A DNA stretch of 64,000 bases from Leisingera caerulea DSM 24564. GTDB lineage: Bacteria > Pseudomonadota > Alphaproteobacteria > Rhodobacterales > Rhodobacteraceae. Below the pieces are notes generated by a model. That model searched no databases, was not told the origin of the DNA, and saw nothing but the letters and a program-made list of their open reading frames with translations. The position numbers and the translations under genes are program-made. Numbering within the stretch: position 1 is the stretch's first letter; every line of letters begins with the position of its first letter. Positions 16,307 through 27,705 of this stretch are shown here, one piece after another. The stretch is from contig NZ_KI421513.1 of the NCBI RefSeq assembly GCF_000473325.1, positions 3,171,217-3,235,216 on the forward strand, written 5' to 3'.

Positions 16307-17116
16307 TCACCGCGCAGGCACCGCAAAGGTCAGGGCGGCCCACAGGCTTTCCCATACGTAATCTTCGCCGTCCGGGGCAGGGCGCAAGACAACGGCGTCC
16401 AGCAGATAGCTGTGCCCGGGCGCCACGCTAACAACGGTCTCACCCTTCGCATCCGTCAGCCGGGTTGTGACAGCAACGCTGCCATCCGGGGCCTTGGCAA
16501 ACACCTCGACCTGGGCCTGGGGCCGCGGCTTTCCCTGATAAAGCACCCGGACCGGCAGCCCCTCGTCCAGGCTGTCGGTATAGGGGTTGGCCAAGGCGAT
16601 GATCTCAGTCTCAAGCCCGGTGGCGGCATCCGACCCGCGGCCGTCTCCAATCGCCACCAGAGATTTGGCGTAGCGGGTGTATTGCTCGCTGAAGCCCGCA
16701 TCCGGAAGCCCGCGGTCCTGGTGCCGGGTACGGATATCCCCAAACGCCTTATGGTCGATGAAAGCCTGAAAGTCCTCCCAGGTGTCATAGGTCAGCGTTT
16801 GCGGCTGCGTTTGGTGGATCAGCACCGCCAGCCCGTCTTGCGCCATTTCTGCGCTAAAGGCGGGCATGTCTCCCATGCGCCCCTGGTACGGCGCGGCGGC
16901 TCCGCCCTGCATCACCTCAAACCGGGCGATCCGGTGATCCAGATAAGGTTGCTCGGCGCCGTTGAAGGCCTGGCCGTTGTGCAGCCTTGCCACCACAGGG
17001 GCCCCGGAAACCTCTTGATATTTCTCCGGCTCGATCCAAAACTCGTGGGATAATACCGGCATGGCCCCAAAGACCAGCCCGGAACAGAGAATTGAGCAGA
17101 ACAGGCGGTATTGCAT
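16307..17116 (-). CDS. DUF4198-type periplasmic protein, 269 aa
   Basis: A signal peptide covers about residues 1-23 (MQYRLFCSILCSGLVFGAMPV), and the mature protein begins HEFWIEPEKYQ, the hallmark start of DUF4198 proteins. These are periplasmic beta-sandwich proteins often found with nickel or cobalt uptake genes. The C-terminal half looks like a small immunoglobulin-like domain (GLPVRVLYQGKPRPQAQVEVFAK). The divergent HupE-type gene fits a metal-linked role. The start codon at 17116 shares the tetranucleotide CATG with the start of that gene, with AAGGA as ribosome-binding site inside the neighbour's coding region. Confidence 0.8.
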   Translation of the reverse strand: MQYRLFCSILCSGLVFGAMPVLSHEFWIEPEKYQEVSGAPVVARLHNGQAFNGAEQPYLDHRIARFEVMQGGAAAPYQGRMGDMPAFSAEMAQDGLAVLIHQTQPQTLTYDTWEDFQAFIDHKAFGDIRTRHQDRGLPDAGFSEQYTRYAKSLVAIGDGRGSDAATGLETEIIALANPYTDSLDEGLPVRVLYQGKPRPQAQVEVFAKAPDGSVAVTTRLTDAKGETVVSVAPGHSYLLDAVVLRPAPDGEDYVWESLWAALTFAVPAR

Positions 17117-18266
17117 GAACGGATCCTTGGCTGTCGGTCGCGGCTTTCATTGGCTGCGGATCCTATTTGCGCTGCTGCTCTGCTGGGTTGCAATAGCTGC
17201 GGCAAGCGCCCGCGCACATGAGGTCACCCCGGCAATTGCCGATTTCACCATCGAGGACGGGCGGATCACCCTGCAGGTGCGGCTGAACGCCGAGGCCTTC
17301 GTCGCGGGCATCAATCTGGACGGGCTGGCGGATACGAACCAGACCGCGCAAGCCGCCGATTACGACGAACTGCGCGCGCTGGGCGCAGAAGAGCTGGAAC
17401 CGATGGTGCAGCTCTTTGCCGAAGAATGGCTGGAGACCTTTTCCCTGCTTGCCGGCGGCCCGGTGGAACTGAGCGTTACCCGGATCACAATCCCGGAGGT
17501 GGGCGACGCCAGCCTGCCGCGCGCCTCAGTTCTGGTGTTCGGCGGTGAAACCCCTCCGCAGGCCCAAAGCCTGCGCATAGCCTGGCCTGCGGGGTCCGGC
17601 GGGGTGGTGCTGCGGCAGAACGGGGTGGCGGAACCCTACACCGGCTACCTGCAGGGAGGAGAGACGTCGCCGCCGATCCCGCTGGGGGGCGGTGCAGCCA
17701 AGACGCCGGTCGAGGCCTTCATGGAATACATCCCCGTCGGCTTTACCCACATCCTGCCCAAGGGGCTGGACCACATCCTGTTTGTGCTGGGGCTGTTTTT
17801 CCTCAGCCCGCGGTTAAAGCCGCTGCTGCTGCAGGTCAGCGTGTTTACCGTTGCCCATACCATCACCCTGGCGCTGGGCGCGCTGGGCATGGTGTCTGTC
17901 AGCGCCGCCATCGTCGAACCGCTGATTGCGCTGTCGATTGTCTTTGTCGCGGTTGAGAACATCTTTGCCCGCAAGCTGCACAGCTGGCGCACATTCGTGA
18001 TCTTCGGCTTCGGCCTGCTGCACGGTCTGGGCTTTGCCTCTGTGCTGGGGGCGTTCGGCCTGCCGGCAAACCAGTTTCTGCCCGCGCTGATCGGGTTCAA
18101 TGTTGGGGTAGAGCTGGGCCAGCTTGCCGTAATCGCGGCCGCCTATCTGGGCGTGCGCCTGTGGTTCGGGCGGCATCCCAAGTACCGCGGCCGGGTGGCA
18201 ATCCCGGCCTCTGTCACCATAGCAATGATCGGCGGCTACTGGTTTGTGGAGCGGGTGTTCCTATAA
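17115..18266 (+). CDS. HupE/UreJ-family membrane protein, 383 aa
   Basis: After a signal anchor (WLRILFALLLCWVAIAAASARAHE) comes a periplasmic domain of about 180 residues. Six membrane helices follow, starting at FMEYIPVGFTHILPKGLDHILFVLGLFF, the conserved HupE/UreJ block with its histidines. Members are candidate nickel or cobalt carriers. The ATG at 17115 has a weak AGGCGG site upstream and overlaps the divergent start codon; an in-frame ATG at 17061 would intrude 56 bases into the neighbour. The substrate is inferred only from the family and from the DUF4198 partner. Confidence 0.82.
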   Translation: MNGSLAVGRGFHWLRILFALLLCWVAIAAASARAHEVTPAIADFTIEDGRITLQVRLNAEAFVAGINLDGLADTNQTAQAADYDELRALGAEELEPMVQLFAEEWLETFSLLAGGPVELSVTRITIPEVGDASLPRASVLVFGGETPPQAQSLRIAWPAGSGGVVLRQNGVAEPYTGYLQGGETSPPIPLGGGAAKTPVEAFMEYIPVGFTHILPKGLDHILFVLGLFFLSPRLKPLLLQVSVFTVAHTITLALGALGMVSVSAAIVEPLIALSIVFVAVENIFARKLHSWRTFVIFGFGLLHGLGFASVLGAFGLPANQFLPALIGFNVGVELGQLAVIAAAYLGVRLWFGRHPKYRGRVAIPASVTIAMIGGYWFVERVFL

Positions 18267-18286
18267 CTTAACTGCCCGCCAAGGCG

Positions 18287-18919
18287 TCAGCCCATCGCCC
18301 GCATCAGCGTCTTGAGCGCCGCCAGAGGATCTTCCGCGTGCCAGATCTCATCCCCGATGCCAAAGAAGTCGGTATAGGGGGCGATGCCGCGCACCAGATC
18401 CTCGGTCAGCCCGCCCTCGGCCACCACCGGAACCTCGATCATTTTCGACCACCATTCGAACAGATCGGCCTCTGCCCGCGCGCCGTCGCCCAGGCCGGAT
18501 GTGCCCACGGGGCCAAAGCTCACGTAATCCGCGCCCGCCTCGCCGGCCACCATGCCGTCGTGCTGGGAGGCGCCGCAGAAACAGCCGACAATCGCATCCG
18601 GCCCCAGCGCCTTGCGCGCGGCCCGCACAGACTTCGATGCATCGGTCAAATGCACGCCGTCCAGCCCCAGCCGTTCCGCCAAAATCTGATGGTCCGAGAT
18701 CACCAGCGCCACGTCACGCTCCATGGTGACCTCCCGCAGGGCATCGCCCGCGCGGCTGAGGGTGTCCTGATCACGGCTGGCCAGATCCAGGCGCACGCAG
18801 GCGACGTCGACCTCATCCAGAACCCGCGCCAGCAGAACAGGGAATTTGCCCAGCTCGAAACTCGGCGGGGAGATCAGGTAGATCTGCGGCTGCTCCGGTG
18901 CGTCAGCAGGGCTTCCCAT
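18287..18919 (-). CDS. Thiamine-phosphate synthase-like protein, 210 aa
   Basis: A TIM-barrel protein of the ThiE/TenI type. It has the ACVRLDL strand, LVISDHQILAERLGLDGVHLTD and GADYVSFGPVGTSG near residues 140-155, and VVAEGGLTEDLV at the phosphate site. In true ThiE the phosphate/pyrophosphate loops are longer, so it may be a second, divergent copy with altered substrate. No other thiamine genes are visible around it. The ATG at 18919 is preferred over longer frames because it is followed directly by the first beta strand (IYLISPP) after a short linker. Convergent with the HupE gene. Confidence 0.75.
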   Translation of the reverse strand: MGSPADAPEQPQIYLISPPSFELGKFPVLLARVLDEVDVACVRLDLASRDQDTLSRAGDALREVTMERDVALVISDHQILAERLGLDGVHLTDASKSVRAARKALGPDAIVGCFCGASQHDGMVAGEAGADYVSFGPVGTSGLGDGARAEADLFEWWSKMIEVPVVAEGGLTEDLVRGIAPYTDFFGIGDEIWHAEDPLAALKTLMRAMG

Positions 18920-19085
18920 GGCGGTGCTCCATTGTTCAGGCGATTGGACGGTGTTTAGCCGATTTGCCGCCGGACGCAAGGATTTGCGGCGGTGAAGACC
19001 CGGTTATTGCGCCCCAAACCCGCGCTGGACCTTGCCCCGCCGCCGCGCGGGCAGTACAGCAGTGCCGATTTTGCCGGAGAACACG

Positions 19086-19838
19086 ATGCCCACCGATACG
19101 CCCCAGCCCGCCTTTGTCCTTGTCCGCCCGCAGATGGGCGAGAATATCGGTGCTGCGGCGCGGGCGATGTGGAACTTCGGGCTGGACCGGATGCGCATCG
19201 TGGCGCCGCGCGACGGCTGGCCGAACCCCAAGGCGGTGGCGATGTCCTCCGGCGCGGGCCGTCTGCTGGACGAGGCGCAGCTGTGCGCGGATGTGCCCGA
19301 GGCGCTGGGCGACTGCACCTATGTGTTCGCCACCACCGCCCGCCAGCGCGGCCTGACCAAGCCGGTCTACAGCCCCGAGCGCGCCATGCAGATCGCGGCG
19401 GAGAAGATCGCGGCGGGCGAGAAGGTCGCGGTGATGTTCGGGCCTGAGCGCGCGGGCCTGGAAAACGAGGATATCGCCAAGGCCAACGCCATCATCTCGG
19501 TGCCGGTGAACCCGCTCTATGCCTCCCTGAACCTGGGCCAATGCGTTCTGCTGACCGGCTATGAGTGGATGCGCCAGTCCGGCGATGTGGTGCATGAAAC
19601 CACCGACCTGGGCCGCAAGGGCGACTGGGCCACCGGCGTCGAGGTCGAGAAACTGGTGGAGCACTACGAGGAGCGTTTGGACGAAGCGGGCTTCTTCTAT
19701 CCGCCGGAGAAGGCCGAAGGCATGAAGACCAACCTGCGCAACCTGTGGTCCCGGATGCGGATGACCCGCTCCGACGTGCAGATGCTGCACGGGATCATGC
19801 GGCAGATGGTCCGCTGGAAAGATCGGGGCGGCGAATAA
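19086..19838 (+). CDS. TrmJ-like tRNA 2'-O-methyltransferase (SPOUT), 250 aa
   Basis: SPOUT-class enzyme that methylates the ribose of tRNA, most likely at position 32. The start FVLVRPQMGENIGAAARAMWNFGL matches TrmJ. The knot region has VAVMFGPERAGLENEDIAKAN and ISVPVNPLYASLNLGQCVLLTGYEW with the conserved NLGQ. A C-terminal helical extension of about 70 residues is present, as in TrmJ. The start ATG at 19086 is chosen because the frame upstream has no family-like residues. It is followed by the heme A synthase gene after 60 bases. Confidence 0.88.
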   Translation: MPTDTPQPAFVLVRPQMGENIGAAARAMWNFGLDRMRIVAPRDGWPNPKAVAMSSGAGRLLDEAQLCADVPEALGDCTYVFATTARQRGLTKPVYSPERAMQIAAEKIAAGEKVAVMFGPERAGLENEDIAKANAIISVPVNPLYASLNLGQCVLLTGYEWMRQSGDVVHETTDLGRKGDWATGVEVEKLVEHYEERLDEAGFFYPPEKAEGMKTNLRNLWSRMRMTRSDVQMLHGIMRQMVRWKDRGGE

Positions 19839-19898
19839 GCCGCTCTGGACCTTTAGATTTCCCGCCCCTAGCTTGGCACCACAGACAAAGAGGCAAGC

Positions 19899-21044
19899 AT
19901 GAGCAAGCGCAGCATTTTCGAAGAGGTCGAGGGCGAAAAGACAGACGCGCCCGCGGCGCAGCCCGGACTGATCGACCGCGGCCGCGGCGGCGCCCGCAAG
20001 GCGATCCGCGCCTGGCTGATGGTGCTGTTTGCGCTTGTGGTTGCAATGATCGTGGTGGGCGGGCTGACGCGGCTCACAGACTCTGGCCTGTCGATTACCG
20101 AATGGCGCCCCGTGACGGGAGCCATCCCGCCGATGTCCGAAACGGAATGGCAGGCTGAATTCGACAAGTACAAGGAAATCGACCAGTGGCGCATCCAGAA
20201 TCAGTGGATGGAACTGTCTGATTTCAAAGAGATCTACTGGTGGGAATGGGGCCACCGCCAGCTGGGCCGTTTCATTGGCCTGGTCTGGGCGGTTGGCTTC
20301 CTTGGCTTCCTTGCGGCCCGCAAGATCCCGGCGGGCTGGATCGGCCGGCTGCTGCTGCCTGGCCTTCTGGGCGGCTTTCAGGGCGCCATCGGCTGGTGGA
20401 TGGTGGCCTCTGGCGTCACCCAGGGCGAGGGGATGACTGCGGTGGCCTCCTACCGGCTGGCGGTGCACCTGGGGCTGGCCTTTGTGATCCTCGGTTTCAT
20501 CGCCTGGTACGTGCTGATGCTGGGCCGCGAGGAGCGCGAGCTGATGCAGGCGCGCCGCGCCAAGGAGGCGAAGCTGTTCGGCCTGTCCACCGGCCTGATG
20601 CATTTTGCCTTCCTGCAGATCCTGCTGGGGGCGCTGGTGGCGGGCATTGACGCGGGCCGTTCCTATACCGACTGGCCGCTGATGGGCGGGCAGGTGATCC
20701 CGCCGAACCCCTTTATGATCGAGCCCCTGTGGAAGAACTTCTTTGAAAACCCGGGGCTGGTGCAGTTCATCCACCGGGTGGCGGGCTATCTGCTGTTTGC
20801 CTTTGCCGTGGTGGCCTGGCTGCGCGGGCGCAGCTCTGCCCATGCGCGCACCCGCTTTGCCTTTAACGCCGTTTTTGCGGCGTTGTCCGTGCAGGTGCTG
20901 CTGGGGATCATCACCGTGGTCTATGCCGCGCCGCTGCACGCCGCGATCACGCATCAGCTGGTGGCGATCGGCGTCTGGGTGCTGATCCTGCGCGCCCGCT
21001 TCCTGTCGTCCTATCCCATTGCAACCTCGATCAAGGATCACTGA
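19899..21044 (+). CDS. ctaA: Heme A synthase, COX15/CtaA family, 381 aa
   Basis: An eight-helix inner-membrane enzyme that turns heme O into heme A for cytochrome aa3 oxidase. Histidine-bearing helices are visible: WGHRQLGRFIGLVW, ASYRLAVHLGLAF, QFIHRVAGYLLFAF and HAAITHQLVAIG, matching the four expected heme-ligand positions. The loop RLTDSGLSITEW after helix 1 is the CtaA/COX15 signature, and the length is that of the proteobacterial type. It is followed after three bases by the carboxypeptidase gene, so both are probably on one transcript. Confidence 0.95.
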   Translation: MSKRSIFEEVEGEKTDAPAAQPGLIDRGRGGARKAIRAWLMVLFALVVAMIVVGGLTRLTDSGLSITEWRPVTGAIPPMSETEWQAEFDKYKEIDQWRIQNQWMELSDFKEIYWWEWGHRQLGRFIGLVWAVGFLGFLAARKIPAGWIGRLLLPGLLGGFQGAIGWWMVASGVTQGEGMTAVASYRLAVHLGLAFVILGFIAWYVLMLGREERELMQARRAKEAKLFGLSTGLMHFAFLQILLGALVAGIDAGRSYTDWPLMGGQVIPPNPFMIEPLWKNFFENPGLVQFIHRVAGYLLFAFAVVAWLRGRSSAHARTRFAFNAVFAALSVQVLLGIITVVYAAPLHAAITHQLVAIGVWVLILRARFLSSYPIATSIKDH

Positions 21045-21047
21045 CCC

Positions 21048-22517
21048 ATGAGCGCATTTAACGAACTGATGGCCTTCCAGCGCGAAACCCAGGCGCTGGG
21101 GCAGATTGCGGGCCGTCTGGGCTGGGATCAGGAAACCGTGATGCCGCGCGGGGCCGCGCCGCAGCGGGGCGAGGAAATGGCCGCGATCGAGGCGGTGCTG
21201 CATGCCCGCCGCTCCGACCCGCGGGTGGCGGAGTGGCTGGAGCAGGCGGTTGCCCCGGATGAGGCTGGTGAAGCCCAGCTGCGCGAGATCCGCCGCAGCT
21301 ATGAACGCACCGTCAAGGTGCCCGCCGATCTGGCCAAGAAGATCGCCCAGGTCACCTCCGAGGCGCAGGGCAAATGGGCTGCTGCGCGCGTGGATGAGGA
21401 TGTTGCCGCCTTTCTGCCGGTGCTGGAGGAAGTTGTTGCCCTGAAGCGCGAGGAAGGCCAGGCGCTGGCAGCTGGCGGCGACGTCTATGACGCCATGGTC
21501 GAGGATTACGAGCCCGGCATGACCGGCGCCGGGATCGCGGAGATATTTGACGCCATGCGCCCCGGCCTGGTGGAGCTGCGTGCCAAGGTGCTGGACAAGC
21601 CCGCGCCAAAGGGGCTGGCGGGAACCTTCGACGAAGCCGCGCAGATGAAGCTCACCCGCAAGATTGCCAGGGTCTTCGGCTATGACATGGCGCATGGCCG
21701 GGTCGATAAGGCGGTGCACCCGTTCAGCTCCGGCTCCGGGCTGGATGTGCGGATCACCACCCGGACCAGCGGGACCGACCCGTTCAACTGCTTTTATTCG
21801 ACCATCCATGAGGTCGGCCACGGCGCCTATGAGCAGAATATCAGCCGTGATTATCTGCTGACCCCGCTGGGCAGCGGCGTTTCGATGGGCGTGCATGAAA
21901 GCCAAAGCCGGATTTATGAGAACCAGATCGGCCGCAGCCGGGCGTTCACCGGCTGGCTGTTCCAGGAGATGAAAGCGGCCTTTGGCGATTTCGGGATTGC
22001 CGATGCGGACGCCTTCTATGCGGCCGTCAACGCGGTGCATAAGGGCTATATCCGGACGGAAGCGGATGAGCTGCAATACAACCTCCATATCATGATGCGG
22101 TTCGGCCTGGAGCGCGCGCTGATGAGCGGCGACCTGGCGGTGAAGGATCTGGAAGCCGCCTGGAACGACCGGTTCGAGGCGGATTTCGGCTATGCCGTCG
22201 ACAAACCTTCGCACGGCTGTTTGCAGGATGTGCACTGGTCGGTGGGTCTGTTCGGCTATTTCCCGACGTACAGCCTGGGCAATGTCTATGCCGGCTGCCT
22301 GTACCAGGCGCTGCGCCGGGATGTGCCGGGCCTGGATGCACAGCTGGCCGAGGGCAATACCGAAGGCGCGACCGGATGGCTGAAGGAGAACCTGCAGCAG
22401 CACGGCGGCTTGCGCAGTCCGCGCGAGACCATCGTCCATGCTTCCGGCATGGAGCCGGGCCATGCCCCGCTGCTGGCCTACCTCGAAGAAAAGTTCAGCC
22501 TGCTCTACGACCTCTGA
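21048..22517 (+). CDS. M32-family metallocarboxypeptidase, 489 aa
   Basis: Zinc carboxypeptidase of the thermostable carboxypeptidase 1 type. The metal site is STIHEVGHGAYEQ near residue 255, with the third ligand in VGVHESQSRIYENQIGR some 30 residues on. The GLDVRITTR and HIMMRFGLERALMSGDL segments are also family features. It removes C-terminal residues from peptides in the cytoplasm; there is no signal peptide. The start follows the ctaA stop (TGACCC ATG). Confidence 0.93.
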   Translation: MSAFNELMAFQRETQALGQIAGRLGWDQETVMPRGAAPQRGEEMAAIEAVLHARRSDPRVAEWLEQAVAPDEAGEAQLREIRRSYERTVKVPADLAKKIAQVTSEAQGKWAAARVDEDVAAFLPVLEEVVALKREEGQALAAGGDVYDAMVEDYEPGMTGAGIAEIFDAMRPGLVELRAKVLDKPAPKGLAGTFDEAAQMKLTRKIARVFGYDMAHGRVDKAVHPFSSGSGLDVRITTRTSGTDPFNCFYSTIHEVGHGAYEQNISRDYLLTPLGSGVSMGVHESQSRIYENQIGRSRAFTGWLFQEMKAAFGDFGIADADAFYAAVNAVHKGYIRTEADELQYNLHIMMRFGLERALMSGDLAVKDLEAAWNDRFEADFGYAVDKPSHGCLQDVHWSVGLFGYFPTYSLGNVYAGCLYQALRRDVPGLDAQLAEGNTEGATGWLKENLQQHGGLRSPRETIVHASGMEPGHAPLLAYLEEKFSLLYDL

Positions 22518-22546
22518 AGCACGCCGGGTTTCGGCCTAACCCCTAT

Positions 22547-22575
22547 CCGGGGCAGCGGAAATTCAGCTGCCCCGG
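22547..22575. terminator. 10-bp inverted repeat after the carboxypeptidase gene
   Basis: CCGGGGCAGC and GCTGCCCCGG pair perfectly around a 9-base loop 30 bases past the stop. No T run follows, so termination would need Rho or the hairpin may protect the 3' end. Confidence 0.5.
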
Positions 22576-22637
22576 AAATGCCGCATTCCACGTTTATTCT
22601 CAGCGCCACATGGGGATGTGAGTAAGAGAGTAAAGTT

Positions 22638-22700
22638 ATGCATACAGCCGTAGCCTACCTGATCTTTGCCAGCTTCGTGCTGGCACCAAACCTGATCTGA
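22638..22700 (+). CDS. Possible 20-residue hydrophobic peptide
   Basis: ATG to TGA encodes MHTAVAYLIFASFVLAPNLI, almost wholly hydrophobic and long enough for one membrane span. The upstream GAGAG is only a weak ribosome-binding site. The last codons lie in an 11-bp inverted repeat that also covers the end of the convergent gene, so both frames end in CTG ATC TGA. Small size means coding is uncertain. Confidence 0.3.
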   Translation: MHTAVAYLIFASFVLAPNLI

Positions 22701-22717
22701 GGCCGCCCTCAGATCAG
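22692..22717. repeat. 11-bp inverted repeat spanning two convergent stop codons
   Basis: CTGATCTGAGG and CCTCAGATCAG enclose CCGC. On each strand the arm contains the codons CTG ATC TGA. It may act as a two-way transcription end, though no T run is present. Confidence 0.55.
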
Positions 22718-23059
22718 CGCCATGCGTTCGGCCCGCTCAGGGTCCGGGAAGGGGCGGTAGAGGCCGATCTCCGCACCGGAGATCAGCGCCGTGACATGCG
22801 AATAGAGCTTTTCCACTTCCTCGTCGTGTTCGCCGAGAACGCGGAAGGCCTGATCCAGCTGCGTCATGTCCCGGAATTCGATTTCCAGCAGAAAATCCCG
22901 GCAATTGTCGCTGGCCAGATTCAGCTTGCGCCGCAGAAGCCGCCAGCCCAGCACGACGCCGCGTTCCTGCAGATAACTCATCCACTGGTCCACCGCACTG
23001 GCAAAGCTCAGCGCCTTGGCTTCGTGATGCAGGTCAATAGAGCAGTGATACAAGTTCAT
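22709..23059 (-). CDS. Small DUF6614-like protein, 116 aa
   Basis: A compact soluble protein, start MNLYHCSIDLHHEAKALSF, with a beta-alpha pattern like a dimeric alpha-beta barrel (FLLEIEFRDMTQLDQAF). I believe it matches DUF6614, a Rhodobacteraceae-type family of unknown function, but this is from memory. The ATG at 23059 is favoured over one at 23098 because the extra 13 residues look non-conserved. It stands alone between gyrA and the carboxypeptidase gene. Confidence 0.65.
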   Translation of the reverse strand: MNLYHCSIDLHHEAKALSFASAVDQWMSYLQERGVVLGWRLLRRKLNLASDNCRDFLLEIEFRDMTQLDQAFRVLGEHDEEVEKLYSHVTALISGAEIGLYRPFPDPERAERMALI

Positions 23060-23138
23060 GGGGCATCCCCTTGCTGAGAAAACGGAACTTGCCCGCAAGG
23101 ATGCCAGAAACCCGTTAGGGGGCCGTTAACAAAGCGAA

Positions 23139-23162
23139 CGCCGCCCTGGCAACAGGACGGCG
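23139..23162 (-). terminator. Terminator hairpin of gyrA
   Basis: Read on the minus strand, arms CGCCGTCCTG and CAGGGCGGCG (one mismatch) with loop TTGC lie about 25 bases after the gyrA stop. They are followed by the moderately T-rich TTCGCTTTGTT. Confidence 0.6.
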
Positions 23163-23187
23163 CTCATTGTTTCAAGGCGGACGGGGC

Positions 23188-25926
<2,739 letters not shown>

Positions 25927-26119
25927 GTTGGCTGCCCGCTCTTTCTTATGGCTCTATATATTGTGTTCGCACCCTATCAGATACCGTATATGCGGCGCAA
26001 GCAAACAGCCCGGAAAGCCGCAATCAGTCCGTTCACGCGATGGTAACGCACTGTTTTTGGGGAAATTAACCATTTCCAGCCTAGCATCAACAAGAGGGGG
26101 CAAAGATTGGAGGCTGAAA

Positions 26120-26389
26120 ATGGAGACCAGCGAAACCGAGCTGATGCTGAAAGGATACGGGCTGACCACAGCGGAATTCACCTATCATATGCCGGACCAT
26201 ATCCATGTCCTGAACACGTTTGTCTGGCAGCAGTACGACCTTGCGCCGGACCACCCGCGGCTGTTTGAGTTCATCGAATTCTGGCAGCGCGAGATTGAGG
26301 GGCCGCTGCATTCGGTGCGGTTCAATCACCGCAAAATGATCAGCCCCGGCGAATGGCGCAACGTGGTCGGGGAATTCCAGATCCACTAG
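26120..26389 (+). CDS. Usg family protein, 89 aa
   Basis: Short proteins of this kind are widespread in Alphaproteobacteria; the name comes from an old link to tryptophan-related genes, and no activity is established. The family look is METSETELMLKGYGLT, then TYHMPDHIHVLNTFVWQQYD and a C-terminal GEWRNVVGEFQIH. The start at 26120 has a GGAGG site eight bases upstream. It is divergent from gyrA across 193 bases in which I see no clear regulatory site. Confidence 0.82.
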   Translation: METSETELMLKGYGLTTAEFTYHMPDHIHVLNTFVWQQYDLAPDHPRLFEFIEFWQREIEGPLHSVRFNHRKMISPGEWRNVVGEFQIH

Positions 26390-26570
26390 GCCATCCTGTC
26401 CGGAAGGCAACAGGCAAGCCCCCGAACCGCCGGGCTGTTCCTTGGCTATTGCGGGAACCAAAGCGCGGCCTTACTCCTATGCGTGTTAAAAAGTCTGGTG
26501 CCGCATGGCAGCGCCGGACAGCGCCAGACGGTGGCGGGCAGTCAATAAGCAGGCAATACGGCAGGAATTC

Positions 26571-27698
26571 ATGCGCACATATATTTTGGGAAACCAGTTC
26601 GAGAACGCACTGGTGGCCACGTCAACCATCCGCGAGAGCCTGTATGGCCGGGATGGTGACGACACGTTTTCGATCTATCATTATGACAATGGCACCTATG
26701 TGTATCCCGATCTGTCGGACCGGTTTTTCGGCGGCGCCGGCGATGATAAGATCAGTTCGCTCAATTTCGACCTGACGGCGGACAGCACGCTGCGCGATTA
26801 CAGCCAGCTCAGCTTTCATGGCGGGGCCGGGTATGACACCGTTTCTTCGCAGATCGACGTGCAGATTACCGGCGGCTTCACCCTGGATCTGTCGCAGATT
26901 GCGACAAGCGTGCGGTCGGTCGAACATTGGGATTACGGCATTGATTTGGGCACCAGCACCGGCGACGGGGATTTCGTTATCCGCTCCGGCCGGCAGGATG
27001 ACACGCTGGACATCCGCCAGCGGGAAGCGGCGGAGGACGCGCGCGTCACGGTCAAGACCCTGGCCGGGAACGACCATGTTGAATACTCCACCGTCAAGAA
27101 CGTCAGCGATCTGCGTGTGAACACTGGTGCAGGCAACGACTATTTTGAGTTCAACGGTTTCTGGAACGTCACCGCTAGCGTTCGCGTCTCCACCGGCAAA
27201 GGTAATGACACGGTGGTCATCAACGGAACCACCATCTCCTATCCCGACGGCTTGACTGCGAACATCCGTACCGGTGGCGGCGCCGATACGATCGTTCTGG
27301 AAGGGATGCACTCAGAGCGTCTGAAATCGGGCGGGGGGGACGATGACATCTACGTTCTGACCGGGAGCTTCAGCAATGCGGCCGACACGATTTCGACCGG
27401 GGCGGGCAAGGACGAGCTGTTCATCGAGCTGGACGCCTATTCCACGGTTGCGGTTCTGGATGATTTCTCGGCCCAGGACGATGTGTTCGTGTTTGACGCT
27501 GACGAAGCCGGCGGAACCATCTCCCGCAACACTGACGTGACCTTTGACAGGTCGGAGTGGGAGAACGCCAGCGAAGACCGGCTGTACATGAGCAACGCCG
27601 AGAACAAGCTGTATTACGGAGATAACGTGCTGGTGGACTTCACCACCGACGTGACGTTGAGCGCCGCCAATTTCACCACCGGCGACTGGGAGTACTGA
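26571..27698 (+). CDS. RTX-like calcium-binding repeat protein, 375 aa
   Basis: The protein holds about nine degenerate glycine-aspartate turns: GRDGDDTF, GGAGDDKI, GGAGYDTV, TLAGNDHV, GAGNDYF, GKGNDTV, GGGADTI, GGGDDDI and GAGKDEL. They are spaced through residues 20-285, with beta strands between them, as in RTX-type beta-rolls secreted by type I systems. There is no N-terminal signal peptide, which fits that route, and the C-terminus (VTLSAANFTTGDWEY) would carry the export signal. No catalytic domain is recognised. The ATG at 26571 is chosen because the upstream 22 residues look non-coding. It ends seven bases from the convergent radical SAM gene. Confidence 0.75.
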   Translation: MRTYILGNQFENALVATSTIRESLYGRDGDDTFSIYHYDNGTYVYPDLSDRFFGGAGDDKISSLNFDLTADSTLRDYSQLSFHGGAGYDTVSSQIDVQITGGFTLDLSQIATSVRSVEHWDYGIDLGTSTGDGDFVIRSGRQDDTLDIRQREAAEDARVTVKTLAGNDHVEYSTVKNVSDLRVNTGAGNDYFEFNGFWNVTASVRVSTGKGNDTVVINGTTISYPDGLTANIRTGGGADTIVLEGMHSERLKSGGGDDDIYVLTGSFSNAADTISTGAGKDELFIELDAYSTVAVLDDFSAQDDVFVFDADEAGGTISRNTDVTFDRSEWENASEDRLYMSNAENKLYYGDNVLVDFTTDVTLSAANFTTGDWEY

Positions 27699-27705
27699 AG
27701 ACCCC

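Noticed and set aside
18936..22463. 1175-residue minus-strand frame opposite trmJ-like, ctaA and carboxypeptidase genes
   Set aside because: Composition rich in His, Gln and Arg with no family motif; a GC-rich antisense shadow of three genes with clear signatures.
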